A DNA stretch of 64,000 nucleotides from contig NZ_WTEY01000002.1 of assembly GCF_009795805.1 (NCBI RefSeq), forward strand, positions 264,738-328,737. Reading direction: 5' to 3'. How positions within the stretch are numbered: the first letter of the stretch is position 1; the number at the start of each line of letters is the position of its first letter. The position numbers and the translations under genes were made by a program. Below are positions 17,699 to 28,107 of the stretch, in pieces. The notes beneath the pieces are model-generated. The model did no database searches and was not told where the DNA came from. It saw only the letters and a list, made by a program, of their open reading frames with translations. The stretch is from Gilliamella sp. Pra-s52. GTDB taxonomy: Bacteria > Pseudomonadota > Gammaproteobacteria > Enterobacterales > Orbaceae.

Positions 17699-18085
17699 TT
17701 ATAAATTAGAAGGATTATCAGAATAATCTCTAGGTTGTTTACCAAGTGTAATTTCGTCTGTTCCGTCCAATTTTAAATCAGAGCTAGAATCGAAATCCAA
17801 AGACTGGATACTATCATTATCCACAAATTGACTAGAATTTTCAGCCATATGTTGATAAAGACGACGAAAATCTTTCGCCATATTATCTAATATCTCTGCA
17901 CTATGTGAAAAGTGTTTAGCAATCATTTGTTTTTGTGCTACTAATTCATCTTTCGTTTGCTCTAACTCTTGTTTAACTTTGGCATATTTACGAGCTTTAG
18001 GGCTAATAATGCTCGTAAAAATAAAACCAACAACAAAACCAATTGCTAACCCAATTATAAGATAAATCAACATATCTTTATCCAT
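17699..18085 (-). CDS. zapG: Division-associated inner membrane protein ZapG (YhcB, DUF1043)
   Basis: This 128-residue protein has an N-terminal membrane helix (about 5-27, rich in Gly, Ile and Val), then a predicted coiled coil (KVKQELEQTKDELVAQKQM) and the conserved FRRLYQHMAENS segment of YhcB. Family members affect division and envelope homeostasis. AAGGAG lies just before ATG 18085. It is upstream of degQ as in E. coli. Confidence 0.9.
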   Translation of the reverse strand: MDKDMLIYLIIGLAIGFVVGFIFTSIISPKARKYAKVKQELEQTKDELVAQKQMIAKHFSHSAEILDNMAKDFRRLYQHMAENSSQFVDNDSIQSLDFDSSSDLKLDGTDEITLGKQPRDYSDNPSNL

Positions 18086-18147
18086 AATCCACTCCTTGTA
18101 TTTTTAAGATATATAATTTTATAAAATTGAAACTCGATTATCAGTAT

Positions 18148-18609
18148 TTATTTTGCATGGTTAGCAAGTTTTATCAATTGTTTTTTCAATTTATCTGGCG
18201 CATTTTCTGCTAACTCATATAAAAACATTGCACTTTTTTCGGTCATCAAACTTGAGCCTAAAGGTAATTTAGAAACATTAAAATGGCACTGTGACAATGT
18301 TACCGAAATGTTTGGATTAATCCGATATTGGATAGAGGATAGTGACGGTAAAATGTTTTTCCGTATCTCAGAGATTAAATTGCTTTGTTCATATTTCAAT
18401 CTAGTTAACCAACTTGCTGAACTAACTTCAAGAACAAGAACCCCTTGGCGATAATTAGCCACTCGGCACTGTTGTTTCAATGGCGATGGTAACAACTCAT
18501 TGATAACATGACTTAATTTACTCAATGCAAATGTTCTATCTTTTATCTCAGATAAACATGATTCCTGAGATAATATTGATGATAACATTTGAGGCTCATT
18601 ATAGCGCAT
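18148..18609 (-). CDS. DciA/DUF721 family protein
   Basis: This 153-residue protein has the DUF721 pattern: CRVANYRQGVLVLEVSSASW then LTRLKYEQSNLISEI, which is the VxxL/Vxxxs-xWaxeL-rxxxxxLl core. DciA loads the replicative helicase DnaB in bacteria without phage-derived DnaC. The match is to the domain core only, so the loader function is inferred. It is on the strand of zapG-degQ-degS, 62 bases upstream of zapG. The start could also be the in-frame ATG seven codons later. Confidence 0.75.
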   Translation of the reverse strand: MRYNEPQMLSSILSQESCLSEIKDRTFALSKLSHVINELLPSPLKQQCRVANYRQGVLVLEVSSASWLTRLKYEQSNLISEIRKNILPSLSSIQYRINPNISVTLSQCHFNVSKLPLGSSLMTEKSAMFLYELAENAPDKLKKQLIKLANHAK

Positions 18610-18799
18610 ATTTTGTTTTTACCTTTACTTCTTAATAAAAATAGGTCAATTAATTCGGTATAAATGAACAATTCAATATTAAATAATTTACCTCATTTCA
18701 TTAAAAATGTCCTGTTTAAAAAATATATTTACAGTTTGATAACGATTACTTTATTAAGTTAAATTTTAAACTTTAATTAAAGATAATAGATAAAAATAA

Positions 18800-18840
18800 T
18801 AAAAAAAGACTAACTGTAAATTATAGCGGTTAATCTTTTT
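18800..18840 (-). terminator. Terminator of gntP
   Basis: On the minus strand AAAAAGATTAAC pairs with GTTAGTCTTTTTTT around a 14-base loop (one wobble) and ends in a T run. It lies about 13 bases after the gntP stop. Confidence 0.75.
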
Positions 18841-18853
18841 AGAAAGGTCACTA

Positions 18854-20197
18854 TTAAGCAATAAGACTAATAACAAGAACAACAATTAAACCGACAATTG
18901 AATTAACTAATTCTAACAGTCCCCATGTTTTTAAAGTATCTTTAATCGATAAATCAAAATAACCTTTAAATAACCAAAAAGACGCATCATTGATGTGTGT
19001 TAATGTATTAGAACCAGCTGCAGTAGCAAGCACAAGTAATGCTGGATTAACTCCATTCATAACACCTGTTGTTGGATCAATAACAGCAGCACCAATAATA
19101 CCAGCCGCTGTCATTGCAGAAACAACTCCTTGCCCTGTTGCTAAACGAATTAGCACAGTAATTAACCACGCCATAATATAAGGTGAGACCCCTCCCGTTG
19201 ACATCAATTGTCCAATAGTATCACCAATTCCAGTATCAATAATAATTTGTTTTAATGCACCGCCGGCACCAATAATTAATACAACCATTGCAATACCTTT
19301 TACTGCATTGTCAAAAGAATGCATAACCCATTCCATTGAATGATTAAGTTTTTTTCCAAATAATATAAATGCAACAATCATAGCAATAAACATTGAAATT
19401 TGAGATGAGCCAATAAAATTAAGAACTGAGTAAACAGTTGTTCCTTTTTCTAACCATATATTTGCTATTGTCGTTGCAATCATAATGTAAGCCGGAATCA
19501 AAGGAACAGTAATGGATGAAAAAAAAGAAGGAAGATTATTTTCATCAACAGGCGCTTCAGATTGTAAAAATTGAGGTGTTGGTCTTTCTAAATTACCTAA
19601 AATTTTAGGAAGAATCAATCCAGCAAAAATGACCGAAGGAATCGCAACAATTAACCCATAAATATAGACCATTCCCATATCGGCGTTATATGCATTTACT
19701 AGAGCTACGGGTCCTGGTTGTGGTGGGAATAAAGAGTGAGCGGTTGTTGCCGCTGCAACTCCAGGAATAGCTAATTTCAAAAATGGAATTTTTGCTTCTT
19801 TTGCTAATGCAATGACTAACGGAGCTAATATGATAAATGCAGCTTCATAAAACATTGCTAGACCAAATATAAGCCCCATAATAATGATCGCTAGTTTTAC
19901 ATATTTAATTCCAAGTTTTTTTAATAATGTTTGAGCAATTTGATGAGCAGCACCAGAATCAACCATTAATTTGCCAATAACTGCCCCAAAAACAACAATA
20001 ATAGCTAATTCACCAAGAGTTCCACCAAATCCTGATTTAATCGTTTTAAGAATACTTAATAAATCCATTTTAGCCATCAAGCCAACAAATATTGCGGCAG
20101 CTAATAATGCAACCATTGAGTTTATTTTAAAACGAATATTTAATATTAACATTAATCCTATTCCAAGGATAACCCAAAGAATATTTAAAAATTCCAT
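18854..20197 (-). CDS. gntP: GntP-family permease, probable fructuronate/gluconate transporter
   Basis: This 447-residue polytopic carrier belongs to the Gnt family of proton-coupled aldonate transporters. It shows [37 protein letters not shown] and, near the C-terminus, [14 protein letters not shown], all conserved in GntP and GntT. Its place directly downstream of uxuB on the same strand (46 bases) matches E. coli, where gntP adjoins uxuAB and carries fructuronate. That substrate is inferred from the context. Confidence 0.88.
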   Translation of the reverse strand: MEFLNILWVILGIGLMLILNIRFKINSMVALLAAAIFVGLMAKMDLLSILKTIKSGFGGTLGELAIIVVFGAVIGKLMVDSGAAHQIAQTLLKKLGIKYVKLAIIIMGLIFGLAMFYEAAFIILAPLVIALAKEAKIPFLKLAIPGVAAATTAHSLFPPQPGPVALVNAYNADMGMVYIYGLIVAIPSVIFAGLILPKILGNLERPTPQFLQSEAPVDENNLPSFFSSITVPLIPAYIMIATTIANIWLEKGTTVYSVLNFIGSSQISMFIAMIVAFILFGKKLNHSMEWVMHSFDNAVKGIAMVVLIIGAGGALKQIIIDTGIGDTIGQLMSTGGVSPYIMAWLITVLIRLATGQGVVSAMTAAGIIGAAVIDPTTGVMNGVNPALLVLATAAGSNTLTHINDASFWLFKGYFDLSIKDTLKTWGLLELVNSIVGLIVVLVISLIA

Positions 20198-20243
20198 GAA
20201 GAATAACTCCCCTATTTTAGATTTTATTTTTATTAGTTAAAAA

Positions 20244-21726
20244 TTAATTAGATAAAACATAATGGTGAACTGTTTGTTTTGCGCCGTAGTTCTTTAAAGA
20301 AAGATAGTGCTCAGTAACCTTTTCTTTAAATAATTTATTATTAAGTAAATCTGAACCAAAAACAGCATCCAAACTTAGTAATGAATTTACTCGCTCAATA
20401 CCTTCTCTACTAGAATTAACAATAGCTCTTAGTTGCTTACTCATTGGATCGCACACATCTATTGGCTGATTGTTATCATTAATTCCACCAACATAGCGCA
20501 TCCACCCAGCAACGCCCAATGCCAATAATGAAAAATCTGAACCATTTTTGATATGCCAACGGATTGAATCCAGCATTCTTTGAGGCAATTTTTGAGTACC
20601 ATCCATCGCAATTTGCCATGTTTTATGTTTTAGTGATGGATTGCTAAAACGTTCAATAAGTTTGTTTGCATATTCTTGCAAATTAACATGATTAGGGACA
20701 TTGAGTGTTGGTGCTTGTTGTTGCATCATCAATGCTAGAGTTGCTTTTTTATAATTAATATCATTCATGCAATCATTAATGTGCTCGTAACCAGCCAAAT
20801 AACCTAAGTAGGCTAAAAAAGAATGACTACCATTTAGCATACGAAGTTTCATTTCTTCATATGGAACAACATTATCAACAAATTCAGCACCAACTTCATT
20901 CCAATTAGGGCGGTTAGTCACAAAATTATCTTCTATGACCCACTGAATAAAAGGTTTACAAGCAATACCACATGGATCAAACATACCGCCTAATGTATTT
21001 TCAATTTCAGTTAAGGTTTCGGTTGATGCAGCAGGAACAATGCGATCAACCATAGTACATGGGAATGTTGTATTAGACTCAATCCAATTTGCTAATTGTG
21101 GATATCGAGCGTTAGCTAATCCTAATATTGCTCTTTTTAAAACTAATCCATTTTCGGGGATATTATCGCATGATAAAGCAGTAAATGACTTTATCCCTCG
21201 TTGCATTCTTCTATAAAGTGCCTCGACAATAACACCTGGAGCAGATATAGGCTTTGTTGGATTCGCTAAGTCAGCTTTAATTAATGCATTATTCAAATCT
21301 AACTCTGCTCTCTGCTCCACCTGGAAACATACAATAACCCTTCTCCGTTACTGTTAATGAAACAATTTCAACTACTGGATCTGCCATCTTTTCTAAAATT
21401 ACATCTATACCATCTGTTAGTGTTAACAATGATTCTTTTACACTACCAATAATAAATGCTTCTTTTGATGTTGCACCTTTTTCTAACACAGTATACAAAT
21501 GGTCTTGTTTACGAATTTCATTAATTAATTCTTCACCACCAACAATATTAACTTCACAAATACCCCAGTCACAATTTCCTTTGTTAAGTAAACGATCCGT
21601 CAATAACGCTTGATGACCGCGGTGAAAAGCTCCAAATCCCAAATGGACAATTCGTGAGGTTATTTTTTTCCTGTCATACAAAGGTTTATGCAGGATTGAT
21701 TCAGGAAGGTTTAATAAATTTAACAT
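20244..21726 (-). pseudogene. uxuB: Fructuronate reductase UxuB, frameshifted
   Basis: Two overlapping frames together give a full UxuB. The first (from about ATG 21726, after GGTGA) carries SRIVHLGFGAFHRGHQALL and SLTVTEKGYC; the second (to 20244) carries ELDLNNALIKADL, SCDNIPENG, TFPCTMVDRIVPA and MKLRMLNGSHSFLAYLGYL. The break is near 21300-21330, in the repetitive stretch GCAGAGAGCAGAG; removing one base or adding two restores the frame. The first frame ends at 21289 without the catalytic half, so the gene is broken as read. It may be a recent mutation, a phase-variable site or a sequencing error. UxuB would reduce fructuronate to mannonate for UxuA. Confidence 0.85.
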
Positions 21727-21887
21727 TTTATTCACCATGATTATCTGTTTATCTACCCTATTGGTTAGACATATTTTCATTTGCTGATAAATATTTCATC
21801 TCAATTTTTTCTTTTTTGTGACTCGTATCACGTTTTTTGGTTTATTTCATATAAAATATTCAAAAAACCTCTATAATAAAAAATTAT

Positions 21888-21901
21888 ATTGGTATCCCAA
21901 T
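21888..21901. promoter_or_regulatory. UxuR/ExuR-type operator
   Basis: ATTGGTATCCCAAT is one base from the perfect palindrome ATTGGTATACCAAT at the centre of the UxuR/ExuR consensus. It lies in the uxuB-uxuR divergent gap, 162 bases before uxuB and 104 before uxuR, so it could control both. Confidence 0.7.
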
Positions 21902-22004
21902 CATAAAGTAAAATGCATTTATACCATAATTGACTTATAGTCCTTGTAATAATTAGCGTATAATTATCCAAATTAGACCAAAATTAGAATGAGGATTATA
22001 AATA

Positions 22005-22766
22005 ATGCTAGCGGTTAATCGGCTATATCAAGAAATTGGTAATGAACTCAAATCATTATTAAAAAGTGGCACCTATAAAATTGGTGACCGATTACCACCA
22101 GAAAGAGATATTGCAGAGGCATTTAGTGTAAGTCGAACCGTAGTGCGAGAAGCGCTAATTATGCTAGAACTCGAAAATCTAGTCACAGTAAAAAAAGGTT
22201 CTGGCGTATATGTAATTGGTTTACCAAATGAAATATTATCAGAAAAAGATAAAAAAATAGAAGAAGAGGATTTTGGTCCGTTCGAATTATTACAAGCTAG
22301 GCAATTAATTGAAAGTAATATTGCCGCTTTTGCCGCTTCACAAATTGTAAAATCAGATATTATTGAATTAAGAGCGATTTTGGAACAAGAACGACAAATT
22401 TTAGAACAAGGTATGTTAGACGATTACAGTGCAGATGAAATGTTTCATATTGCGATAGCAAGAGCGACCAAGAATTCAATACTTGAAAGTTTGTTAGATG
22501 ATTTATGGCAAAAACGTTCCGTTAGCAAAATGTGGGGGCAATTACACAGTCGAATTACCGATCATAGTTATCGAAAAAAATGGCTTTATGATCATGAAAA
22601 AATTTTACAAGCATTACAGGTAAAAGACGCAATGTCAGCACGTCATGCTATGTGGCAACATTTAGAAAATGTTAAACAAACATTAATGGCAGTTTCTGAT
22701 AGCGAAGATCCAAATTTTGATGGTTACTTATTTGACTCAATTCCGGTTAACATTGTTAATCAATAG
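22005..22766 (+). CDS. uxuR: Hexuronate regulator UxuR (GntR family, FadR subfamily)
   Basis: This 253-residue protein has an N-terminal winged helix (RLPPERDIAEAFSVSRTVVREALIMLE near 27-53, GSGVYV wing) and a C-terminal FCD ligand domain with FELLQARQLIESNIAAFAA and MFHIAIARATKNS. It aligns well with E. coli UxuR and ExuR; the gene position between uxuB and uxuA favours UxuR. It should repress the uxu genes until fructuronate binds, through the palindrome at 21888-21901. Confidence 0.88.
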   Translation: MLAVNRLYQEIGNELKSLLKSGTYKIGDRLPPERDIAEAFSVSRTVVREALIMLELENLVTVKKGSGVYVIGLPNEILSEKDKKIEEEDFGPFELLQARQLIESNIAAFAASQIVKSDIIELRAILEQERQILEQGMLDDYSADEMFHIAIARATKNSILESLLDDLWQKRSVSKMWGQLHSRITDHSYRKKWLYDHEKILQALQVKDAMSARHAMWQHLENVKQTLMAVSDSEDPNFDGYLFDSIPVNIVNQ

Positions 22767-22844
22767 GTAATAATAATCAGCATTGTTTATAGATCTTTAT
22801 TATTTTAAGAAAAATAAATAAATTAAATCGTTAAGGAGATTTAT

Positions 22845-24026
22845 ATGGAACAAACGATGCGTTGGTTTGGACCAAATGATCCAGTATCATTAGATGATAT
22901 CAAACAAGCTGGAGCGACTGGAATTGTTACAGCTTTACACCATATTCCAAATGGTGAAGTGTGGACAATTGAAGAAATTCAAAAACGAAAAAATATTATT
23001 GAAGAAAAAGGCCTAACTTGGTCTGTCGTTGAAAGTATTCCTGTTCATGAAGAGATAAAAACACATTCAGGTAACGTTGAACAACATATTGCAAATTACC
23101 AACAATCTATTCGCAATTTAGCCGCTTGTGGCATTGATACTGTTTGTTACAATTTTATGCCCGTTTTGGATTGGACTCGTACTGACCTTGCTTATGAGTT
23201 ACCTGATGGCTCAAGAGCGTTACGTTTTGACCAAACTGCTTTTGCCGCATTTGATCTCTACCTATTACAAAGACCTAATGCAGAAAAAGATTACTCAAAA
23301 GAAGATATCGCTTTAGCTAAGTCTTATTTTGAAAAAATGACACAAGCAGAAAAAGATAAGCTTATTGCCAATATCATTGCAGGCTTACCAGGTGCAGAGG
23401 AAGGCTATTCTCTCGATCAATTTAGAGCACATCTTGCAACCTATGATGGTATCGATAAGGCTAAATTACGCGAAAATTATGCTTATTTTTTAAAAGCTAT
23501 TGTCCCAGTTGCTGAAGAGGTTGGTGTAGTGTTAACAGTGCATCCTGATGATCCTCCAAGACCAATTTTAGGTTTACCTCGTATAGTTTCAACTATCGAA
23601 GATATGCAATGGATTAAAGATACAGTTGACAGTATTCATAATGGTTTTTGTTTTTGTACTGGCTCTTATGGTGTCCGCAATGATAATGATTTAGCAACAA
23701 TGGCCGAAAAATTTGCCGACCGCGTTCATTTTATTCACTTACGGGCAACAGTTAGAGAAGACAATCCCCTCTCTTTCCATGAAGGCGATCATTTAGCGGG
23801 TGATGTCGATATGTATGCAGTAATTAAAGCATTAGTCACAGAAGAAGAACGACGCAAAAAAGCAGGTATTAAACGCTCTATACCAGTTAGACCAGATCAT
23901 GGACACCAAATGTTAGATGATCTTACCAAGAAAACTAACCCAGGTTATTCTGCAATTGGCCGTTTAAAAGGTTTAGCTGAAATTCGTGGTGTTGAGTATG
24001 CAATTCGTCGAGCTTTTTTCAATTAA
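22845..24026 (+). CDS. uxuA: Mannonate dehydratase
   Basis: UxuA removes water from D-mannonate to give 2-keto-3-deoxygluconate. The 393-residue protein shows [20 protein letters not shown] at the start, [15 protein letters not shown] near 99, [20 protein letters not shown] near 228, [11 protein letters not shown] and [11 protein letters not shown] near the C-terminus, all typical of the metal-dependent TIM-barrel enzyme. AAGGAG is 7 bases from ATG 22845. It is 78 bases downstream of uxuR on the same strand and is followed by a strong terminator. Confidence 0.96.
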   Translation: MEQTMRWFGPNDPVSLDDIKQAGATGIVTALHHIPNGEVWTIEEIQKRKNIIEEKGLTWSVVESIPVHEEIKTHSGNVEQHIANYQQSIRNLAACGIDTVCYNFMPVLDWTRTDLAYELPDGSRALRFDQTAFAAFDLYLLQRPNAEKDYSKEDIALAKSYFEKMTQAEKDKLIANIIAGLPGAEEGYSLDQFRAHLATYDGIDKAKLRENYAYFLKAIVPVAEEVGVVLTVHPDDPPRPILGLPRIVSTIEDMQWIKDTVDSIHNGFCFCTGSYGVRNDNDLATMAEKFADRVHFIHLRATVREDNPLSFHEGDHLAGDVDMYAVIKALVTEEERRKKAGIKRSIPVRPDHGHQMLDDLTKKTNPGYSAIGRLKGLAEIRGVEYAIRRAFFN

Positions 24027-24079
24027 TTGAACGAATGTAATCAATTATAATTAATCTAGACAACAATACTAACAGTTTC

Positions 24080-24105
24080 AATGCCCTTCTAAGGGCATTT
24101 TTTTT
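24080..24105 (+). terminator. Terminator of uxuA
   Basis: AATGCCCTT and AAGGGCATT around CT, followed by a T run; a strong factor-independent terminator. Confidence 0.9.
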
Positions 24106-24284
24106 ATAAAAAACCAACCTAACAAGAAGATAAGAGTCACAATAATAATTAATAAATATTACACGGTAATACATAAAATGCTATTGAAGAATAACTGCTT
24201 TGACATTTCTAATTTCTAGGCGTTATATATGTATTAGTTTCTACATCGAAATAGTTCAACAATTAAAACAGTGGAGAGTGTAAT

Positions 24285-24716
24285 ATGGGTATTTTAAATA
24301 ATATTTTTTCAAAAGTATTTCCTAGCGCTCAAGCAGCAGTAGGCCATGCCGTTGATACAGTGAAAGATAAAGTTGAAAATATAACCAACTCAGTCAAAGA
24401 TACAGTATCAAATGGTTCAGAGCAAGTTAAAGAAAAGGTAGAACAAAGCTCATCTGCAGCTAATGTTGATGTGACATCTATTCTTGATGGTTTAGCTAAA
24501 AAACATCCTGAGGTTCTCAACTGGAAAACATCTATCGTCGATTTATTGAAATTACTAGGCATTGATAGTAGTTTAGATGCGCGTAAAAAATTGGCTCATG
24601 AGCTAAATTATACTGGTAGTACTGATGATACCGCAGCCATGAATACATGGTTAATCAAAGAAGTGATGAAAAAAATAGCTGAAAAAGGTGGTAATGTTAC
24701 TCATCTATTTTCTTAA
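24285..24716 (+). CDS. DUF3597 family protein
   Basis: This 143-residue protein of unknown function starts with MGILNNIFSKVFP, has a middle amphipathic stretch of Val/Lys-rich repeats (VKDKVEN, VKDTVSN, VKEKVEQ), and ends with the conserved domain DVTSILDGLAKKHPEVLNW, KTSIVDLLKLLGIDSSL and RKKLAHELNYTG of DUF3597. The C-terminal part resembles small helical domains also seen with LysM or stress proteins. No signal peptide is visible. It has its own leader and a terminator, so it is monocistronic. Confidence 0.75.
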   Translation: MGILNNIFSKVFPSAQAAVGHAVDTVKDKVENITNSVKDTVSNGSEQVKEKVEQSSSAANVDVTSILDGLAKKHPEVLNWKTSIVDLLKLLGIDSSLDARKKLAHELNYTGSTDDTAAMNTWLIKEVMKKIAEKGGNVTHLFS

Positions 24717-24738
24717 TATTAAAAACTAAAAGTAGAAT

Positions 24739-24767
24739 AATCCACCTGATTTTCGGGTGGATTTTTT
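24739..24767 (+). terminator. Terminator of the DUF3597 gene
   Basis: AATCCACC and GGTGGATT with a T run after the stem, between this gene and convergent pth. Confidence 0.85.
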
Positions 24768-24774
24768 ATATAAA

Positions 24775-25362
24775 CTACGCCTTAAAAGCATGTAACTGAT
24801 TCATCGCAGCTTCAATACTTTGAGAAAACAAAACATTAATAGATCGCACTGATTCGTCAATAGCTTTATCAATTAATTCTTGCTCTGGTTTAGAAGGTTT
24901 ATTAAGTACATAACCAACAACTTTATTTTTATCGCCAGGATGGCCAATGCCAATTCTTAATCGATAAAAATTCAAATTATTGCCCAATTTATTGGCAATA
25001 TCTTTTAGCCCATTATGTCCACCATGACTACCACCGAATTTAAACTTGGCTATACCAGGATTAAGATCTAACTCATCATGAACAACTAATATTTCTTCTG
25101 GTTTAATTTGGTAAAATGTAGCCATTGCCTGCACAGCTTTGCCACTTAAATTCATGAAGGTAGTTGGAACTAACAACCGCACATCATGGGCTAAAATACT
25201 AACTCTTGATGTATAACCAAAAAACTTAGGCTCATTTTTTAATGGTTGATTATAACGTTCAGCCAATTGTTCAACAAACCATGCACCTGCATTATGTCTT
25301 GTTGCAGCATATTCATTTCCTGGATTGGCAAGGCCTACAATAAGTTTTATCGTTGTTGTCAT
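24775..25362 (-). CDS. pth: Peptidyl-tRNA hydrolase
   Basis: Pth frees tRNA from peptidyl-tRNA that drops off ribosomes. The 195-residue protein shows [20 protein letters not shown] with catalytic His in [28 protein letters not shown] with the key Asp, and [13 protein letters not shown]. It is downstream of prs on the same strand, with a terminator between, an arrangement close to E. coli prs/ychH/pth. Confidence 0.97.
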   Translation of the reverse strand: MTTTIKLIVGLANPGNEYAATRHNAGAWFVEQLAERYNQPLKNEPKFFGYTSRVSILAHDVRLLVPTTFMNLSGKAVQAMATFYQIKPEEILVVHDELDLNPGIAKFKFGGSHGGHNGLKDIANKLGNNLNFYRLRIGIGHPGDKNKVVGYVLNKPSKPEQELIDKAIDESVRSINVLFSQSIEAAMNQLHAFKA

Positions 25363-25393
25363 AATAATATGTTTATTGTTAAAGATTTTATTG

Positions 25394-25419
25394 CAAAAAA
25401 GCCCCTAAAAGGGGCATTT
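25394..25419 (-). terminator. Terminator between prs and pth
   Basis: On the minus strand AAATGCCCC, TTTTA, GGGGCTTTTTT form a GC-rich hairpin with a T run, 18 bases after the prs stop. Confidence 0.8.
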
Positions 25420-25437
25420 AAATCAATAATAAATAGA

Positions 25438-26385
25438 TTATTGGTGAAACATTGCCGAAATTGATTCTTCGTTACTAATTCGACGAATAGCTTCAGCAAG
25501 CATGCCTGATAGCGTTAATTGACGCACATTTTTTAATGCTTTTACTTCCGGCGTTAATGGAATAGTGTCACAAACAACAATTTCATCAATAGAACAGTTT
25601 TTAATGTTACTAACTGCTTTACCTGAAAAAATTGGATGCGTTGCGTAGGCAAATACTCTTTTTGCTCCACGAGCTTTTAAAGCATCAGCGGCTTTACAAA
25701 GCGTTCCTGCTGTATCGATCATATCATCAACTAAAATACAATCTCTATCAGCAACATCTCCAATGATATTCATTACTTCTGCTTCATTAGCACGCTGACG
25801 ACGTTTATCAATAATCGCCATATCTGTGTCATTAAGAAGTTTGGCTATCGCTCGAGCACGTACTACACCACCAATATCAGGAGAGACTACAATTGGTCTT
25901 TCAAAATCACGCTGTAACATATCTTCTAAGATCACAGGACTTGCAAATACATTATCCACAGGAACATCAAAAAAGCCCTGAATTTGTTCAGCATGGAGAT
26001 CAACGGTTAATACCCTATCAACACCAACTGTTGATAAAAAGTCAGCAACAACCTTAGCAGTAATAGGCACACGAGCAGAACGAACTCGACGATCTTGTCT
26101 TGCATAACCAAAATAAGGAATAACGGCAGTAATACGACCAGCAGATGCACGGCGCATCGCATCGATCATTACAAGCAATTCCATCAAATTATCGTTAGTC
26201 GGAGCACAGGTTGATTGAATAATAAAAACATCTTCACCACGGACATTTTCATTGATTTGGACATTAACTTCACCATCACTAAAACGGCTTACGACAATGT
26301 CGCCAAGAGAGGTATAAAGACGATTAGCTATACGTTTTGCTAGCTCTGGTGTGGCATTGCCAGCAAAAAGCTTCATATCAGGCAC
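25438..26385 (-). CDS. prs: Ribose-phosphate pyrophosphokinase
   Basis: Prs makes phosphoribosyl pyrophosphate from ribose 5-phosphate and ATP for nucleotide, histidine, tryptophan and NAD synthesis. The 315 residues align throughout with class I Prs: [44 protein letters not shown], the catalytic loop and [13 protein letters not shown], and the PRPP-binding [18 protein letters not shown]. The gene is followed by a terminator and then pth. Confidence 0.98.
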   Translation of the reverse strand: MPDMKLFAGNATPELAKRIANRLYTSLGDIVVSRFSDGEVNVQINENVRGEDVFIIQSTCAPTNDNLMELLVMIDAMRRASAGRITAVIPYFGYARQDRRVRSARVPITAKVVADFLSTVGVDRVLTVDLHAEQIQGFFDVPVDNVFASPVILEDMLQRDFERPIVVSPDIGGVVRARAIAKLLNDTDMAIIDKRRQRANEAEVMNIIGDVADRDCILVDDMIDTAGTLCKAADALKARGAKRVFAYATHPIFSGKAVSNIKNCSIDEIVVCDTIPLTPEVKALKNVRQLTLSGMLAEAIRRISNEESISAMFHQ

Positions 26386-26648
26386 GAGAAATCCTCAAGC
26401 ATGTTATCATGATTACTTATAAGTAATCGGTTAAATCGGGGTGACAATTATATAATCATTTACAGATTATGCTCAACAACATTATAGAAATTTATTAAAA
26501 ATATTTTACATGTATCACAATAATAAATAGAAAATAAACAGATAATATGTTTTTTTGAAGTGGCACAAAAATCGGGTAAACTACTATTCATTATTAGCTA
26601 TAGTAAACAATTAATTTCACAGATTATTAAACATAAACAGATAACACA

Positions 26649-27350
26649 ATGAACGAACAATTAAAAACTAATGACCCAAATACCAACCCTAAAAGAACCA
26701 TTCGTAGTTTTGTTTTAAGGCAAGGTCGTTTAACCAAAGGACAAGAGCAAGCATTAATCAATTTATGGCCTATATTTGGTATTGAATATAATGCAAATTC
26801 TCCTATTACTTTTGACACTAACACACCAGCAGTGCTAGAAATCGGTTTTGGTATGGGAGCTTCGCTAATTGAAATGGCAAAAAATGCACCTAATAAAAAT
26901 TTTTTAGGCATTGAAGTACACAAACCAGGGGTTGGCGCTTGTTTAATGGCAATTGAAGAAAACCAATTATCAAACTTAAAAGTAATGTGTCATGATGCAG
27001 TGGAAGTATTAGAAAACATGATTCCTAATCATTCACTAGATAAAGTACAAATCTTTTTCCCTGATCCTTGGCATAAGGCAAGACATAACAAGCGTAGAAT
27101 TATTCAGCCAAAATTTGTGCAATTAATTTACAAAAAATTAAAATTGGGCGGCGTTTTACATCTTGCAACAGATTGGCAACATTACGCAGAACATATGTTA
27201 GAGGTTTTAACCCAAGCTGAAGGATTTGAAAATTTATCACCAACGGGAGATTACATACCAAGACCTGATGATAGACCGATTACGAAATTTGAAAAACGAG
27301 GGCAAAATCTAGGTCATGGCGTATGGGATTTACAATTTATAAAAAAATAA
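26649..27350 (+). CDS. trmB: tRNA (guanine-N7-)-methyltransferase
   Basis: TrmB methylates G46 of tRNA. The 233-residue protein shows [18 protein letters not shown], the SAM-binding [27 protein letters not shown], and the catalytic region [18 protein letters not shown], then [17 protein letters not shown] near the end. It is divergent from prs. A hairpin overlaps its stop codon before nfsA, 31 bases on. Confidence 0.96.
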   Translation: MNEQLKTNDPNTNPKRTIRSFVLRQGRLTKGQEQALINLWPIFGIEYNANSPITFDTNTPAVLEIGFGMGASLIEMAKNAPNKNFLGIEVHKPGVGACLMAIEENQLSNLKVMCHDAVEVLENMIPNHSLDKVQIFFPDPWHKARHNKRRIIQPKFVQLIYKKLKLGGVLHLATDWQHYAEHMLEVLTQAEGFENLSPTGDYIPRPDDRPITKFEKRGQNLGHGVWDLQFIKK

Positions 27351-27371
27351 TGGATAAATAACAATCCATTA
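27348..27371 (+). other. Hairpin overlapping the trmB stop
   Basis: TAATGGAT and ATCCATTA form a perfect 8-bp stem with an 8-base loop. Its 3' arm abuts the AAGGAG of nfsA. No T run follows. It may affect nfsA translation or processing, or be incidental. Confidence 0.4.
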
Positions 27372-27381
27372 AGGAGCCATT

Positions 27382-28107
27382 ATGCAAAATGAAATAATTG
27401 ATTTGATTTGTCGCCACCGTTCTATTCGAGCTTATAAATCAACCCCGTTAACACAGGTACAAATAGAATCTATTATTCAAGCCGCACAATCGGCTTCTAG
27501 TTCCAATTTTTTACAATGCACGACAATTATTCGTATTACCGATACAAGTATACGAAAACAACTTGCTCACTATGCAGGCGATCAAAGCTACATAAATCAA
27601 GCCCCCGAATTTTGGGTATTTTGTGCTGATTTTAACAGACATTATCAGATTGAACCTAGCATACCACTTGAAAAAGCAGAACAACTTTTAGTCGGTTGTA
27701 TTGATACAGCAATTATGGCACAAAATACGGTAATTGCAGCGGAATCTTTAGGTTTAGGTACTGTATATATAGGTGGATTACGCAATAATATCGATAAAGT
27801 AACTGAATTACTAACGCTACCTAAATATGTTATTCCACTTTTTGGGCTTTGCATTGGTTATCCAGATCAAAATCCTGAAATAAAACCACGATTGCCAAAA
27901 GAACTCGTCTTTTTTGAAAATAATTATCAACCGATTAATCATGCGCTACTTGCACAATATGATACTCAAATGAATACTTATTATCAGCAACGCAGTACTC
28001 ATCCCAAAGCTGGTGGTTGGAGTGATAAAATCGCTCATACCATTATTAAAGGCCAGCGCAGTTTTATTTTAGATTATCTACATAAACAAGGTTGGATCAA
28101 AAAATGA
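27382..28107 (+). CDS. nfsA: Oxygen-insensitive NADPH nitroreductase (flavin reductase family)
   Basis: This 241-residue FMN enzyme of the NfsA/Frp group shows ICRHRSIRAYKSTPLT at the start, QAAQSASSSNFLQ near 37, AAESLGLGTVYIGGLRN near 130, LPKYVIPLFGLCIGYP near 150, and the C-terminal PKAGGWSDKI. Length matches E. coli NfsA (240). It reduces nitro compounds and quinones with two electrons. The stop overlaps the next start by four bases, so the phosphatase gene is translationally coupled. Confidence 0.9.
   Translation: MQNEIIDLICRHRSIRAYKSTPLTQVQIESIIQAAQSASSSNFLQCTTIIRITDTSIRKQLAHYAGDQSYINQAPEFWVFCADFNRHYQIEPSIPLEKAEQLLVGCIDTAIMAQNTVIAAESLGLGTVYIGGLRNNIDKVTELLTLPKYVIPLFGLCIGYPDQNPEIKPRLPKELVFFENNYQPINHALLAQYDTQMNTYYQQRSTHPKAGGWSDKIAHTIIKGQRSFILDYLHKQGWIKK

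Noticed and set aside
21289..21330. Programmed frameshift in uxuB
   Set aside because: No slippery heptamer, pseudoknot or internal Shine-Dalgarno is visible at the break, and UxuB is not known to use frameshifting. A plain indel is simpler.
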